This document shows, piece after piece, positions 9,647 through 18,432 of a DNA stretch of 64,000 nucleotides. The notes under the pieces are model-generated. The model searched no databases. It saw only the letters and a list, made by a program, of their open reading frames with translations, and was not told the origin of the DNA. How positions within the stretch are numbered: position 1 is the first letter of the stretch; each line of letters starts with the position of its first letter. Made by a program: the position numbers and the translations under genes. Source of the DNA: PoT sp049331405 (GTDB lineage: Bacteria > Planctomycetota > Planctomycetia > Isosphaerales > Isosphaeraceae); NCBI RefSeq assembly GCF_049331405.1, contig NZ_CP186274.1:7192001-7256000 (forward strand), given 5' to 3'.

Positions 9647-10525
9647 GTGCTCCTGAGTATGACCGGATTTGGAGAGGCACGGCACCAGGACGAGCGATGG
9701 TCCGTCACCGTCGAAGTGCGGACGGTCAACAACCGGCATCTCAAGCTCAGTGCCAAGATCAGCGACCCTTACGGTCCCCTTGAACCCGAGCTTGAGCGGC
9801 TGGTCCGTGAAATCGTCCGACGAGGTACGGTGCAGGTCTCGCTCCGGGTCGAACGGCCTCGACGCGCGGAAGACTATCGCCTCAACACCGTCGCGCTGGC
9901 GAGCTATCGGGATCAGTTGACGAGCCTGCAAGGGGATGGTTCCGAGGCGATCCAACTCGGCTCGCTCCTCGTCCTCCCGGGCGTGGTTGAGGAACGCAAG
10001 CCTCCGACTGACGACCCTCACGGTGACTGGCCGGTCCTCGCCCGGGTCGTGACCGAGGCCCTCCGCAAGCTGCAAACCGTCCGGGCTGAAGAAGGCCGGA
10101 TCATGGCGGACGAACTGCTCCAGCTCGGGGCATCCGTCTCCAGCCATCTCGGCAACATCGCCGAACGCGGGCCCCATGTCGTCCTCGCCTATCAGAAGCG
10201 ACTCATCGAGCGTGTGCAGTCGCTGGTCGAGGGCCAGGGGGTCACGATCGAGCCCAAGGACCTGATCCGGGAAGTGGCCATCCTCGCCGAGCGGGCGGAC
10301 ATCTCCGAGGAGATCGTCCGGCTCCGGGCCCATCTCACGCAGTATGTCGAGGTGATCAACGAGCCGGAAAGCGCCGGCCGTAAGCTCGAGTTCGTGGTAC
10401 AAGAGATGGGACGCGAGGTCAACACGATCGGTTCGAAGGCGAACGACGTGGAGATCAGCCGCTCCGTGGTCGAGATCAAGGGCCTCCTCGAAAAGATCCG
10501 TGAATTGATCCAGAACGTCGAGTGA
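9647..10525 (+). CDS. yicC: YicC family endoribonuclease
   Basis: A 292-residue member of the YicC family; E. coli YicC is an endoribonuclease implicated in small-RNA turnover. The GTG at 9647 has GAGG 5 bases upstream and gives the N-terminus LLSMTGFGEAR, the family signature; the frame opens further upstream (9611) without a good ribosome site. Conserved VEVRTVNNRHLK is near the start, and the C-terminal DUF1732 part has FVVQEMGREVNTIGSKAND, with the acidic and basic residues usual for the family. It precedes gmk, the same pairing as in many genomes. Confidence 0.94.
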   Translation: MLLSMTGFGEARHQDERWSVTVEVRTVNNRHLKLSAKISDPYGPLEPELERLVREIVRRGTVQVSLRVERPRRAEDYRLNTVALASYRDQLTSLQGDGSEAIQLGSLLVLPGVVEERKPPTDDPHGDWPVLARVVTEALRKLQTVRAEEGRIMADELLQLGASVSSHLGNIAERGPHVVLAYQKRLIERVQSLVEGQGVTIEPKDLIREVAILAERADISEEIVRLRAHLTQYVEVINEPESAGRKLEFVVQEMGREVNTIGSKANDVEISRSVVEIKGLLEKIRELIQNVE

Positions 10526-10626
10526 TGGGCCTGTCACTCGCGGTTTGAAGAGCTGTTTGAAATCATTGATTTTGGACGACCTCGACGCGCCGGATGGACG
10601 CGGCGGGGTCATCTTTGGGAAACGCG

Positions 10627-11211
10627 ATGGACGATTGGTCGATCTTGCCGGGCCGCCTCATTGTCGTCTCGGGGCCTTCGGGATCCGGGAAGAGTACCCT
10701 GGTCCGCCTCGCCCTCGAGCGGCCCGAAGTCCGTGCGCGGTTGTCGGTCTCGGCCACGACCCGCGCCATGCGTCCCGGCGAACATGAGGGGCGGGAATAC
10801 TACTTCCTCTCGCGCGAGTCGTTCGAGACCCAGCGCGACCTCGGGCACTTCCTCGAGAGCGCCGAGGTCCACGGCAACTTCTACGGCACCCCTGCCGGCC
10901 CGGTCCGCTCGGCCCTGGCCGAGGGGCAGTGCGTGATGCTCGAGATCGACGTCCAGGGTGCGCTCCTCGTCCGAGAGAAAGTCCCCTCCGCAGTCCTCAT
11001 CTTCGTTCAAGTCCCGAGCCTCGAAGAGCTGGAGGCCCGCCTCAGGGCGCGTAAGACCGACTCCGAGGCTACGATCGCCCGCCGACTGACCAACGCCCGC
11101 TGGGAACTCGACCAGGCCGGGCTCTACGACCACCAACTAATGAATCGCGAACTCGACCAGGCCGTCGATGACCTGGTGTCCCACTTGATCCGACATGGCT
11201 GTGGAGGTTGA
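10627..11211 (+). CDS. gmk: Guanylate kinase
   Basis: Phosphorylates GMP to GDP with ATP. The 194-residue product has the P-loop GPSGSGKS at residues 16-23, the GMP-binding stretch SATTRAMRPGEHEGREYYF, and MLEIDVQGALLVRE near the middle. I chose the ATG at 10627, which has GGGAAA about 6 bases upstream, over an in-frame ATG at 10594 that adds 11 poorly conserved residues and lacks a ribosome site. The end carries the ribosome site of rpoZ, so the two are probably co-translated. Confidence 0.96.
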   Translation: MDDWSILPGRLIVVSGPSGSGKSTLVRLALERPEVRARLSVSATTRAMRPGEHEGREYYFLSRESFETQRDLGHFLESAEVHGNFYGTPAGPVRSALAEGQCVMLEIDVQGALLVREKVPSAVLIFVQVPSLEELEARLRARKTDSEATIARRLTNARWELDQAGLYDHQLMNRELDQAVDDLVSHLIRHGCGG

Positions 11212-11218
11212 TGCTCCG

Positions 11219-11488
11219 ATGCTCGAAGAACTGAAGGAAGAATTGATCGTCAACAAGGTTGGCGGTCGGTTCAAACTCTCCACCCTGATCCAGAAGCGGA
11301 TGATCGCGCTGAACCAGGGCGCCCGCCCCCTCGTCGACATGCGCGGCCCCGACAAGATGACCATCGTTATCCAGGAAATCATGCAAGATAAAATATTCCT
11401 GGATCTGTCGGGGAACCTCCAGACGTCGGAAGCGACGGAAGAAGTCGAAGAAGGCGGGACCGTCGATCTTACCCAGCCGTCAGAATAA
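11219..11488 (+). CDS. rpoZ: DNA-directed RNA polymerase subunit omega
   Basis: An 89-residue omega subunit, which helps assemble and stabilise RNA polymerase. The core VNKVGGRFKLSTLIQKRMIALNQGARPLV matches the family in the helix that contacts beta-prime, and the C-terminus is short and acidic. Start choice: ATG 11219 has GGAGG at 11203-11207 within the end of gmk and begins LEELKEELI. An in-frame ATG at 11195 would overlap gmk by 17 bases and lacks a ribosome site. The gmk-rpoZ order is widespread in bacteria, so the identification is supported by context as well as sequence. Confidence 0.93.
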   Translation: MLEELKEELIVNKVGGRFKLSTLIQKRMIALNQGARPLVDMRGPDKMTIVIQEIMQDKIFLDLSGNLQTSEATEEVEEGGTVDLTQPSE

Positions 11489-11646
11489 ATTCCTTGATCG
11501 CGACCGGCGTCGATCCGCCTGAGGAATGTGCAAGCCCTCCGGCCATCCCGGCCGATCAGATGTTTGCGAGTCCGGTGCCTTGGGGTGACCGCTGATTGAC
11601 GAGCGAGCCTCCGGACTCGAAACATTGTTGTGGCCGAGGGCTCACT

Positions 11647-14010
11647 ATGATCGACCGCCAGCGACTGGCTCGGAACGGCCCGCCGTCGTTCCTTCTGCTC
11701 GCCTCGGTCTTCCTCGCGCTCAGCCTATTGAGCTACGACCCGGCCGATCCTCCCGGCCGGTCGGTTTACCCGCCCAACTCGCCGCCGACCAACCCTTGCG
11801 GGCCCGTCGGCGCGGCGCTGGCACACCTCCTGTTCATGACGATGGGGCGAGCCTCCTACGTCGTGCTGCTCGGGGTCTGCTCGATCAACCTGCTCTGGTT
11901 CTATCGACGAGCCATGCCGGAGATCGCGACGAGGTTGGTGGGCTTCCTGCTCATGCTGATCGTGACGGCTCCGTTGATCTACAAGATCGCACCGAACTGG
12001 GCGCCGTCCCATCCCATCGGGAGCGGTGGATTCCTCGGGTCGCTCGGGGTCCACTTCCTCGAGGGGTTCTTCGGCCTGTACGGGATGTTCCTGATCCTCC
12101 TGGCGACGGGCGTGGTCGGGCTGACGCTCTGCTACGACGTCCTCCTCTACTGGCCGGCACAGGAACTCCTGCGCACGGTGCAAGGCCTCATCGGCAGGCG
12201 CAAGGGAGCGAGCGAGGAGGAGCCGGACCTCGAGGCCGACCCGATGGTCCCCGCCCCGAGGTTCGAGCTGATCGACTCTTCGCCCGGCCGTATGGCCCCG
12301 ATCTCGTCGCGTCCGGCCTTGAACCGCCCTGCCCTCCCCGCGGAGGCCGCGGCCTCCGGCGGCGGCCCGGCTCCTCGAAGCTTGCCCCCGCAGGCGTCGC
12401 AGCACGATGGCTCGCCCATCCCGGCGCGGGCCGATTCGGGCGTGAGGCCGCCGATGACGGGCACCATGATGCCGTCGTCGGGCAACTTCCAGCTTCCGCC
12501 GCTCGACCTCCTGGAACCATCACCCACCTTCCCGGTCCACGAGCACGAGGCGCAGGTCCACGCCAGGGCGATGCTCCTCGAGCGGACTCTGCTCGACTTC
12601 GGTTACAAGGTGCGGGTCGTCCAGATCGACACCGGCCCCGTGATCACCCAGTTCGAGATCGAGCTCGAGGCCGGCTTGCGCGTCTCGCGTATCACGAGCC
12701 TAACCGACGACCTCGCGATCGCGCTGGCCGTACCGAGCGTCCGCATCGTCGCGCCGATCCCGGGCAAGACGACCGTCGGCATCGAGGTGCCCAACGAACG
12801 CCGGGCGATGGTCAAGCTGGCCGACGTGGTCACCGAGGTCCAGACCAAGATCTCGAAGCACAAGATACCCCTGTTCCTGGGCAAGGATGTGAAGGGGGTT
12901 CCGCTCGCCTTCGACCTGGCCGACATGCCCCACCTCCTGATCGCCGGTCGTACGGGTACCGGTAAGTCGGTCTGCTTGAACGCGATGATCCTCTCGATCC
13001 TGATGACCAAGCGACCGGATGAGGTGAAGCTGATCCTGATCGACCCCAAGATGGTCGAGCTCTCGCAGTTCAAGAAGATCCCGCACCTGATGCACCCGGT
13101 CGTCACCGACATGAAGAAGGCGGAGTCGCTGCTCGCCTGGGCCTGCGACAAGATGGACGAGCGCTACGGCTTCCTCGCTCGCGCCGGCGTCCGAAACATC
13201 CAGACGTACAACCAGCTCGGGGCCGAGGAGATCTACAACCGGCTCAAGCCCGAGGACGACGAGGATCGAGCTCGGATCCCGACGTACATGTCGTATATCG
13301 TCATCATCGCGGACGAGATGGCGGACCTGATGATGACGGCGGCGAAGGAGGTCGAGTCTCACATCGTCCGGCTTGCCCAGAAGGCCCGAGCCGTTGGGAT
13401 GCACCTGATCGTCGCGACCCAGAAGCCGACCGTCGACGTCATCACCGGCCTCATCAAGGGCAACCTGCCGGCTCGTATCGCGTTCCAGGTGGCGAGCCGC
13501 GGCGACTCTCGCGTCGTGCTCGACGAGATGGGGGCGGACAAGCTGCTAGGCAACGGCGACATGCTCTTCCTCTTCCCGGGGACGTCGCACATCGTGCGGG
13601 CCCAGGGGACGTACGTCTCCGACAACGAGGTCCACCTCGTCTGCCAGCACCTCGAGCAGTACCCGGCCGAGTACAGCCGAGAATTGGTGCAACTCCAGGT
13701 CGGCGGCGGCTCCGCGGGGAAGGACCGAGGTGCGGCGATGAAGGAACGGGACGAGTTGTACGAGGCGGCGATCGAGGTCGTGATCCGCGAGAACCGAGGC
13801 TCGACCTCGATGCTCCAGCGGGCCCTCGGGATCGGCTACGGACGCGCCGCACGACTGATCGACTTCATGGCCGAGGACGGCATCGTCGGCGAGTTCAAGA
13901 GCGGCTCCGCCCGCGAAGTGCTCTACTCGTGGGATGAGTGGGAGTCGCTCAAGAATGGAGGCGGTAGCAGCTCCGACGACGAAGAGGGCTCCGCCCGGAT
14001 GAGCGCCTGA
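11647..14010 (+). CDS. ftsK: DNA translocase FtsK/SpoIIIE
   Basis: A 787-residue inner-membrane motor that pumps chromosome termini through the division septum. The ATG at 11647 follows GAGGG with 6-base spacing. About four to five hydrophobic helices fill residues ~1-180, then comes a Pro/Ser/Ala-rich linker (to ~290) and the motor: Walker A GRTGTGKS at 434-441 and Walker B IVIIADEMADL with Asp556. The C-terminal gamma winged-helix domain (TSMLQRALGIGYGRAARLI), which reads KOPS-type DNA signals, is present. The linker is short compared with E. coli FtsK. It ends 13 bases from the convergent phosphatase gene. Confidence 0.96.
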   Translation: MIDRQRLARNGPPSFLLLASVFLALSLLSYDPADPPGRSVYPPNSPPTNPCGPVGAALAHLLFMTMGRASYVVLLGVCSINLLWFYRRAMPEIATRLVGFLLMLIVTAPLIYKIAPNWAPSHPIGSGGFLGSLGVHFLEGFFGLYGMFLILLATGVVGLTLCYDVLLYWPAQELLRTVQGLIGRRKGASEEEPDLEADPMVPAPRFELIDSSPGRMAPISSRPALNRPALPAEAAASGGGPAPRSLPPQASQHDGSPIPARADSGVRPPMTGTMMPSSGNFQLPPLDLLEPSPTFPVHEHEAQVHARAMLLERTLLDFGYKVRVVQIDTGPVITQFEIELEAGLRVSRITSLTDDLAIALAVPSVRIVAPIPGKTTVGIEVPNERRAMVKLADVVTEVQTKISKHKIPLFLGKDVKGVPLAFDLADMPHLLIAGRTGTGKSVCLNAMILSILMTKRPDEVKLILIDPKMVELSQFKKIPHLMHPVVTDMKKAESLLAWACDKMDERYGFLARAGVRNIQTYNQLGAEEIYNRLKPEDDEDRARIPTYMSYIVIIADEMADLMMTAAKEVESHIVRLAQKARAVGMHLIVATQKPTVDVITGLIKGNLPARIAFQVASRGDSRVVLDEMGADKLLGNGDMLFLFPGTSHIVRAQGTYVSDNEVHLVCQHLEQYPAEYSRELVQLQVGGGSAGKDRGAAMKERDELYEAAIEVVIRENRGSTSMLQRALGIGYGRAARLIDFMAEDGIVGEFKSGSAREVLYSWDEWESLKNGGGSSSDDEEGSARMSA

Positions 14011-14023
14011 GGCGTGCCTCGGG

Positions 14024-14662
14024 TCATCGAGACGTCGGCGAGTCCGAGCCGGATAGCCGACGCACGCCTCGCTCGGCGGCATACCAACGCGCACCATCCC
14101 ATCGGAGGTCGTTGATCGCGGTGTTCTCGATCGTGACCGCGTCGAAGTCGCGATGATCGAGCCCTTCGAGCAGCGATGTCAGGAGCACGCGGATCACGAC
14201 CCCATGGACGACAACGACAATCGTCTCGCCTTGGTGCCGTCTCGCCAGATCGAGGAAGGCCGGGACGACGCGGTCCCGGATTTGGGTGTATGACTCGCCT
14301 CCCTCGTGCGTGTGATCCAGCTCCCCCGCCATCCAGCGTTTGGCCGCCTCGGTGTAGATGTGCCAACCCTCGGAATGGAGGGTGCCGCTGAGCGGTCCCA
14401 TCTTACGCTCGTGCAGCGGCTCGATCACGCCCGCGACGAGGCCCTTTCTCCGTGCGATCGCGTCGGCCGTGAGGCGTGCGCGGAGCATGTTCGAGCTATA
14501 AATCGCGTGGATCGCGACGCCCGCGAGGGCTTCGGCCACGTCCTTCGTCTGCTCGACACCGCGTTCGCTCAGACCGATATCCGACTCGGCGCCGTGGAAG
14601 AGCTGCGGGGCCGCCGTCTCGGCGTGGCGGAGGAGGAGAATCCTGGTCTCGATCGGGAGCAT
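14024..14662 (-). CDS. Histidine phosphatase family protein (phosphoglycerate mutase-like)
   Basis: A 212-residue member of the histidine phosphatase superfamily. The catalytic motif LLRHAET is near the N-terminus, followed by LSERGVEQT, the arginine-bearing SSNMLRARLTA, the acidic ERKMGPLSG with the proton-donor Glu, and VVVHGVVIR carrying the second catalytic His. This set fits cofactor-dependent phosphatases such as GpmB/CobC-type enzymes. It could act on phosphosugars, cobalamin or ribazole intermediates; no neighbouring gene narrows this. It is convergent with ftsK and transcribed alone. Confidence 0.88.
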   Translation of the reverse strand: MLPIETRILLLRHAETAAPQLFHGAESDIGLSERGVEQTKDVAEALAGVAIHAIYSSNMLRARLTADAIARRKGLVAGVIEPLHERKMGPLSGTLHSEGWHIYTEAAKRWMAGELDHTHEGGESYTQIRDRVVPAFLDLARRHQGETIVVVVHGVVIRVLLTSLLEGLDHRDFDAVTIENTAINDLRWDGARWYAAERGVRRLSGSDSPTSR

Positions 14663-15223
14663 GGTTACTCGGCGGGAAATTGGCTCGAATAGTCCGTTCG
14701 TGGGAGTGCAATACGCCAGCCGCCCGATTCTAGCACACGGGACGCCGGGCCGCTAAGGCTTGGCTCTCCATCGAATATGACCGAAACATCAGGATGTGAT
14801 CGACTGATCTTGAAAGAGAAGGTGCAAAGAAAAAGGTTGAATCAAGCTTGATACTTCGGATCTGGGAACATCACGTAGATTGGTTGATGAGGTTTTCTCG
14901 CACGCAGATGAAGGCGTCAGATGCGCGAAGATGGCTTGGTGTTGAGGAAATCAGGGGTCAATCGGGGCTAATGATGTGAGCGTGTCGGTGAGGCTTCGCA
15001 CCCGGTAAAACGAACTGAATTGGCCGGCTCCGACGCGAGAGCCACGGGGGTTGCCCCGAAATTACGCATCAGCCAGGGGGCACTCCGCGCGTTTTAACTC
15101 GACGCTTGGGAATTATTCGGATTGCCGAGACGGGCTAGTCTACCGATGATATAGGTCGACTTTGTCGGGGCACACCTACAGTCTGGACCCCTCCCCCCTA
15201 CTCGCGCTGTGAGAGGAACGGCC
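14663..15223. other. Intergenic region upstream of adenylate kinase gene
   Basis: 561 bases with no supported gene. It is AT-richer around 14770-14900. Close to the adk side lie two small adjacent hairpins, GGCTC/GAGCC (15026-15030 with 15039-15043) and CGGGG/CCCCG (15045-15049 with 15054-15058), which may belong to an RNA leader. It should hold promoters for the phosphatase (minus) and for adk (plus). Confidence 0.45.
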
Positions 15224-15889
15224 ATGGCCGACCAACCCAAGTATCGTACGATCCTCCTGTTCGGAATGCCGGGTAGCGGCAAGGGGACCCAGGGCGCAGT
15301 GCTCGGACAGTTGCCGGGCGTGGTCCACATCTCGATGGGCGACGTGTTCCGCAAGATCCCGAAGTATGGGCATTTCGGCCAGGAAATCGAGCGATATACC
15401 TCCATCGGGGCCCTCGTCCCCGACGACCTGACCGTTCGGATCTGGGAACGCCACATCAAGATCCTGGAGATGCAGGAACTGCTCCTCCCCGATCAGCACA
15501 CCTTGATCCTTGACGGCCTGCCCAGGAACTACTCCCAGGCCGAGCGGCTTGACCACATCCTGGACGTGGTCCAGATCTTCCACCTCAAGATCAACGACAA
15601 TTTCAAGGCGAGCGAGCGACTCAAGTCCCGAGCTCTCCGAGAGAACCGGCTCGACGACATGAACGAAGAGGTCATCCGCCGTCGGCTCCAGACCTACCAC
15701 GAGGAGACCTTCCGGACCCTGAGTTTCTACTCGCCGGAAATCGTCTTCGACGTCGAAGCCGGAGGTTCGCCGATCGACGTCCTGCGTGACATCGTGAACC
15801 GGATGTCGGAGATTCAGAGTTTTCGCAAAGCCCCTAAAGCCTCCACTTTCGCCGCGTCGACGGCCAAGCTCACCGAAGTCGTCTCCTGA
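15224..15889 (+). CDS. adk: Adenylate kinase family nucleoside monophosphate kinase (short-LID form)
   Basis: A 221-residue kinase with P-loop GMPGSGKGT at residues 14-22 and the NMP-binding core (HISMGDVFR, LDGLPRNYSQAE). The family usually reads DGFPR, so DGLPR is a deviation. The LID segment is short (RENRLDDMNEEVIRRRL) and has no zinc-binding cysteines, resembling the short eukaryotic-type enzymes. The expected reaction is AMP plus ATP to two ADP. ATG 15224 is preceded by GAGGA at 6 bases. It sits apart from ribosomal genes, where planctomycetes and others often carry the canonical adk, so it may be a second, divergent copy. Confidence 0.82.
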   Translation: MADQPKYRTILLFGMPGSGKGTQGAVLGQLPGVVHISMGDVFRKIPKYGHFGQEIERYTSIGALVPDDLTVRIWERHIKILEMQELLLPDQHTLILDGLPRNYSQAERLDHILDVVQIFHLKINDNFKASERLKSRALRENRLDDMNEEVIRRRLQTYHEETFRTLSFYSPEIVFDVEAGGSPIDVLRDIVNRMSEIQSFRKAPKASTFAASTAKLTEVVS

Positions 15890-15935
15890 ATCTGAGCTCG
15901 GACGGGCGTCGGGAAGTTCTCGGGGCGAATGCGTT

Positions 15936-15990
15936 TGCACAAGGTGCAGGCTGGAAGGTGGAGGCATCCTCCATTAACATTCCAGCCTGC
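15936..15990 (+). ncRNA. Candidate structured RNA element: nested hairpins with an alternative upstream hairpin
   Basis: An 11-bp perfect inverted repeat, GCAGGCTGGAA (15946-15956) with TTCCAGCCTGC (15980-15990), encloses a second perfect hairpin TGGAGG-CAT-CCTCCA (15959-15973). Immediately upstream, TGCAC-AAG-GTGCA (15936-15948) can pair too, but shares bases 15946-15948 with the outer stem, so the two folds compete. It lies 47 bases after adk and ends 154 bases before the OPT transporter start. There is no run of T after it. It may be an adk terminator, a transporter mRNA leader switch, or a dyad bound by a regulator. No known riboswitch family was recognised. Confidence 0.5.
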
Positions 15991-16144
15991 TACTCTTGCG
16001 CGCGAACAAGTCGTCTGCCAAGCGACCGACCGAGATGACAACGACCGAGTACAGCAGGACATCCCTTCGCACCACTCGACCTCCGTCGTCTCCGCTCGAC
16101 TCGCAACTGGCCGTCGAACCCCCTGGACCTGAGGAGGCGAAGTC

Positions 16145-18364
16145 ATGGCGGTGGAGCCCGAGTCGATCGTACCAGGCGTTGGCGGACCTCCAGTGGACTC
16201 GCATCGACCCTATGTCTCCAGCCAGGAGAATCCGCCCGAACTGACCTGGTCGGCCGTTTTTCTCGGGGCGATCCTCGGGATCATCTTCGGCGCTTCGTCG
16301 CTCTACCTTGTCCTCCGCGTGGGGATGACCGTCTCGGCCTCTATCCCGGTGGCCGTGCTCTCCATCACGGTCTTCCGCGCGTTGTCGAAGATGTTCGGCA
16401 CCCGCCCGGCGTCGATCCTCCAGAACAACATCGTCCAGACGACGGGGTCGGCCGGCGAGTCGATCGCATTCGGCGTGGGCGTGACGATGCCCGCCCTGCT
16501 GATCCTCGGCTACGACATGGAACTCGCCAGGGTCATGCTCGTCGCCTCATTGGGCGGCCTGCTCGGCATCCTGATGATGATCCCGCTCCGCCGGGCCTTC
16601 ATCGTCAAGAAGCACGGAGAGTTGACCTACCCCGAAGGGACCGCCTGCGCCAAGGTCCTGATCGTCGGCGAACAGGGAGGCTCGAGCGCCAAGACCGTGT
16701 TCACCGGGTTTGGCCTGGCCTTCCTCTATCAGGTGCTCATGCAAGGGCTCAAGCTCTGGCAGGAGTACCCGGCGAAGGCGATCAAGGGGTTCACCGGGGC
16801 GGTCGTCGCGCTCGAGTCCTCGCCGGTCCTCATGGGCGTCGGTTACATCATCGGGACGCGGATCTCGTGCGTGATGGTGGCGGGCGGCCTGATGGCGGCC
16901 TTCGTGCTGACCCCCACCCTGGCCTTCAGCGGCAGCACGTCGGCGAAGGCGATACTCCCGGGCACGAAGCTGATCTCTCAGATGTCGCCCAAGGAGATCC
17001 GAGACGCCTATCTCCTCTTCATCGGTGCCGGTGCCGTAGCCACCGGCGGCGTGATCAGCCTGCTCCAGGCGCTCCCCTTGATCGTCTCGTCGATCCGCTC
17101 CGGCGTGAGCGACCTGCGCGGCTCGGGGGGCGAGTCGACCAGCAGCCGGACCGAGCGTGACCTCCCGCTCTGGCTCGTCGGCCTTGGCGCGGCGATCCTC
17201 GTCATCACGATCGCCGCGACTCACCTGATGCCGACGGACTTGAGCGGCCGCATCGCGGGCGCGGTGATGATCCTGCTTTTCGGCTTCCTGTTCGTCACCG
17301 TGAGTTCGCGGCTCACGGGCGAGATCGGCTCGTCTTCGAACCCGATCTCGGGCATGACGGTGGCGACCCTGCTCCTGACCTGCCTCATCTTCGTCCTGAT
17401 GGGCTGGATCGGGCCTCAGTATCGACTCGCCGCACTCTCGATCGCCGCGATCGTTTGCATCGCCGCGTCGAACGGAGGGACGACCTCGCAGGATCTCAAG
17501 ACCGGCTATCTCATCGGGGCCACCCCCTGGGCCCAGCAGATCGCGATCCTCGTCGGTGCGCTGACGTCGGCCGTGGTCATCGGGTTCACGCTGCTCGTCC
17601 TCAACGACGCCAGCACCGTGATCACCTCGAAGGCCGAGTATCTGCCCACGACCAAGGCCGAGGTCGCCAAGTTGACCGAGACAGCCATGCACGAGGGGAA
17701 GACGTACAAGGTCTGGCGCGTCGTCAATCCTCAAGAAGGCGCGCAGCCGGGCAAGTACCTCGTCGACGACACCGGTCAGGCCCGCTTCCTGGTCGACCCC
17801 GCCATCAACGGCCGGGTCGACACCCGCGATGACGGCTCGAAGGTCATCAAGTACGACGCCCCCAAGGCGACGCTCATGGCCCTCATCATCGACGGGATCA
17901 TGACGCAGAAGCTTCCCTGGAACCTCGTGCTGATCGGCGTCTTCATCGCGATCGTGATGCACCTGGCGGGTGTGCCCGCGCTGGCCTTCGCGGTCGGCGT
18001 CTACTTGCCGCTGTCGACCTCCATGCCGATCTTCGTCGGGGGCTTGCTGCGAGGCGCGGTGGACCTCATCAAGAAGACGCCCGCCGAGGAGTCGGACTCG
18101 AGCCCGGCCGTATTGCTCTCGAGCGGCTACATCGCCGGCGGCGCGATCGCGGGGATTCTGATCGCGGTCCTGGCGGTCATCCCGGGGGCGTCCAACCTGA
18201 TCGACCTCTCTCGCCTCTTCCCCGCGAGCTGGAACGAGAGCCCGTGGCCGTCGCTCGTCTCCTTCGGGCTGATGACCCTGGTCCTCTTCCTGGTCGGGAT
18301 CGGCGCCATCCTTCGAGGGGATGATGAGCGGTCGCCGCGACGCAAGATTGAAATGAAGTCGTGA
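16145..18364 (+). CDS. OPT family oligopeptide transporter
   Basis: A 739-residue polytopic membrane protein with roughly 14-16 hydrophobic helices. The start ATG 16145 follows GAGGAGG by 7 bases. Family signatures include the first segments after ELTWSAVFLGAILGI, the stretch LTYPEGTACAKVLIVGE (the conserved PEG motif region) and GYIIGTRIS. Bacterial OPT proteins take up small peptides or metal chelates across the inner membrane with proton coupling. A ~75-residue soluble loop around residues 490-575 contains YKVWRVVNPQEGAQPGKYLVDDTG, an unusual insert. A secreted-type peptidase follows 68 bases downstream, suggesting uptake of its products. Confidence 0.92.
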   Translation: MAVEPESIVPGVGGPPVDSHRPYVSSQENPPELTWSAVFLGAILGIIFGASSLYLVLRVGMTVSASIPVAVLSITVFRALSKMFGTRPASILQNNIVQTTGSAGESIAFGVGVTMPALLILGYDMELARVMLVASLGGLLGILMMIPLRRAFIVKKHGELTYPEGTACAKVLIVGEQGGSSAKTVFTGFGLAFLYQVLMQGLKLWQEYPAKAIKGFTGAVVALESSPVLMGVGYIIGTRISCVMVAGGLMAAFVLTPTLAFSGSTSAKAILPGTKLISQMSPKEIRDAYLLFIGAGAVATGGVISLLQALPLIVSSIRSGVSDLRGSGGESTSSRTERDLPLWLVGLGAAILVITIAATHLMPTDLSGRIAGAVMILLFGFLFVTVSSRLTGEIGSSSNPISGMTVATLLLTCLIFVLMGWIGPQYRLAALSIAAIVCIAASNGGTTSQDLKTGYLIGATPWAQQIAILVGALTSAVVIGFTLLVLNDASTVITSKAEYLPTTKAEVAKLTETAMHEGKTYKVWRVVNPQEGAQPGKYLVDDTGQARFLVDPAINGRVDTRDDGSKVIKYDAPKATLMALIIDGIMTQKLPWNLVLIGVFIAIVMHLAGVPALAFAVGVYLPLSTSMPIFVGGLLRGAVDLIKKTPAEESDSSPAVLLSSGYIAGGAIAGILIAVLAVIPGASNLIDLSRLFPASWNESPWPSLVSFGLMTLVLFLVGIGAILRGDDERSPRRKIEMKS

Positions 18365-18382
18365 ATTTTGATATCCACGTGA

Positions 18383-18402
18383 GATCAGCCGCTCGGCTGA
18401 TC
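18383..18402 (+). repeat. Perfect hairpin between OPT transporter and S46 peptidase genes
   Basis: GATCAGCC (18383-18390), loop GCTC, GGCTGATC (18395-18402): an 8-bp stem in a 68-base gap. No T-run follows, so a simple intrinsic terminator is unlikely. It could stabilise the 3' end of the transporter mRNA, act as a processing site that sets the ratio of the two proteins, or be a dyad for a DNA-binding protein. Confidence 0.55.
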
Positions 18403-18432
18403 ATGTGAAGCCATTTCCCAGGAGGGTGCATC

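Noticed and set aside
16547..17962. Minus-strand open frame (471 codons) over the OPT transporter
   Set aside because: Antisense shadow; highly charged Asp/Arg/His peptide.
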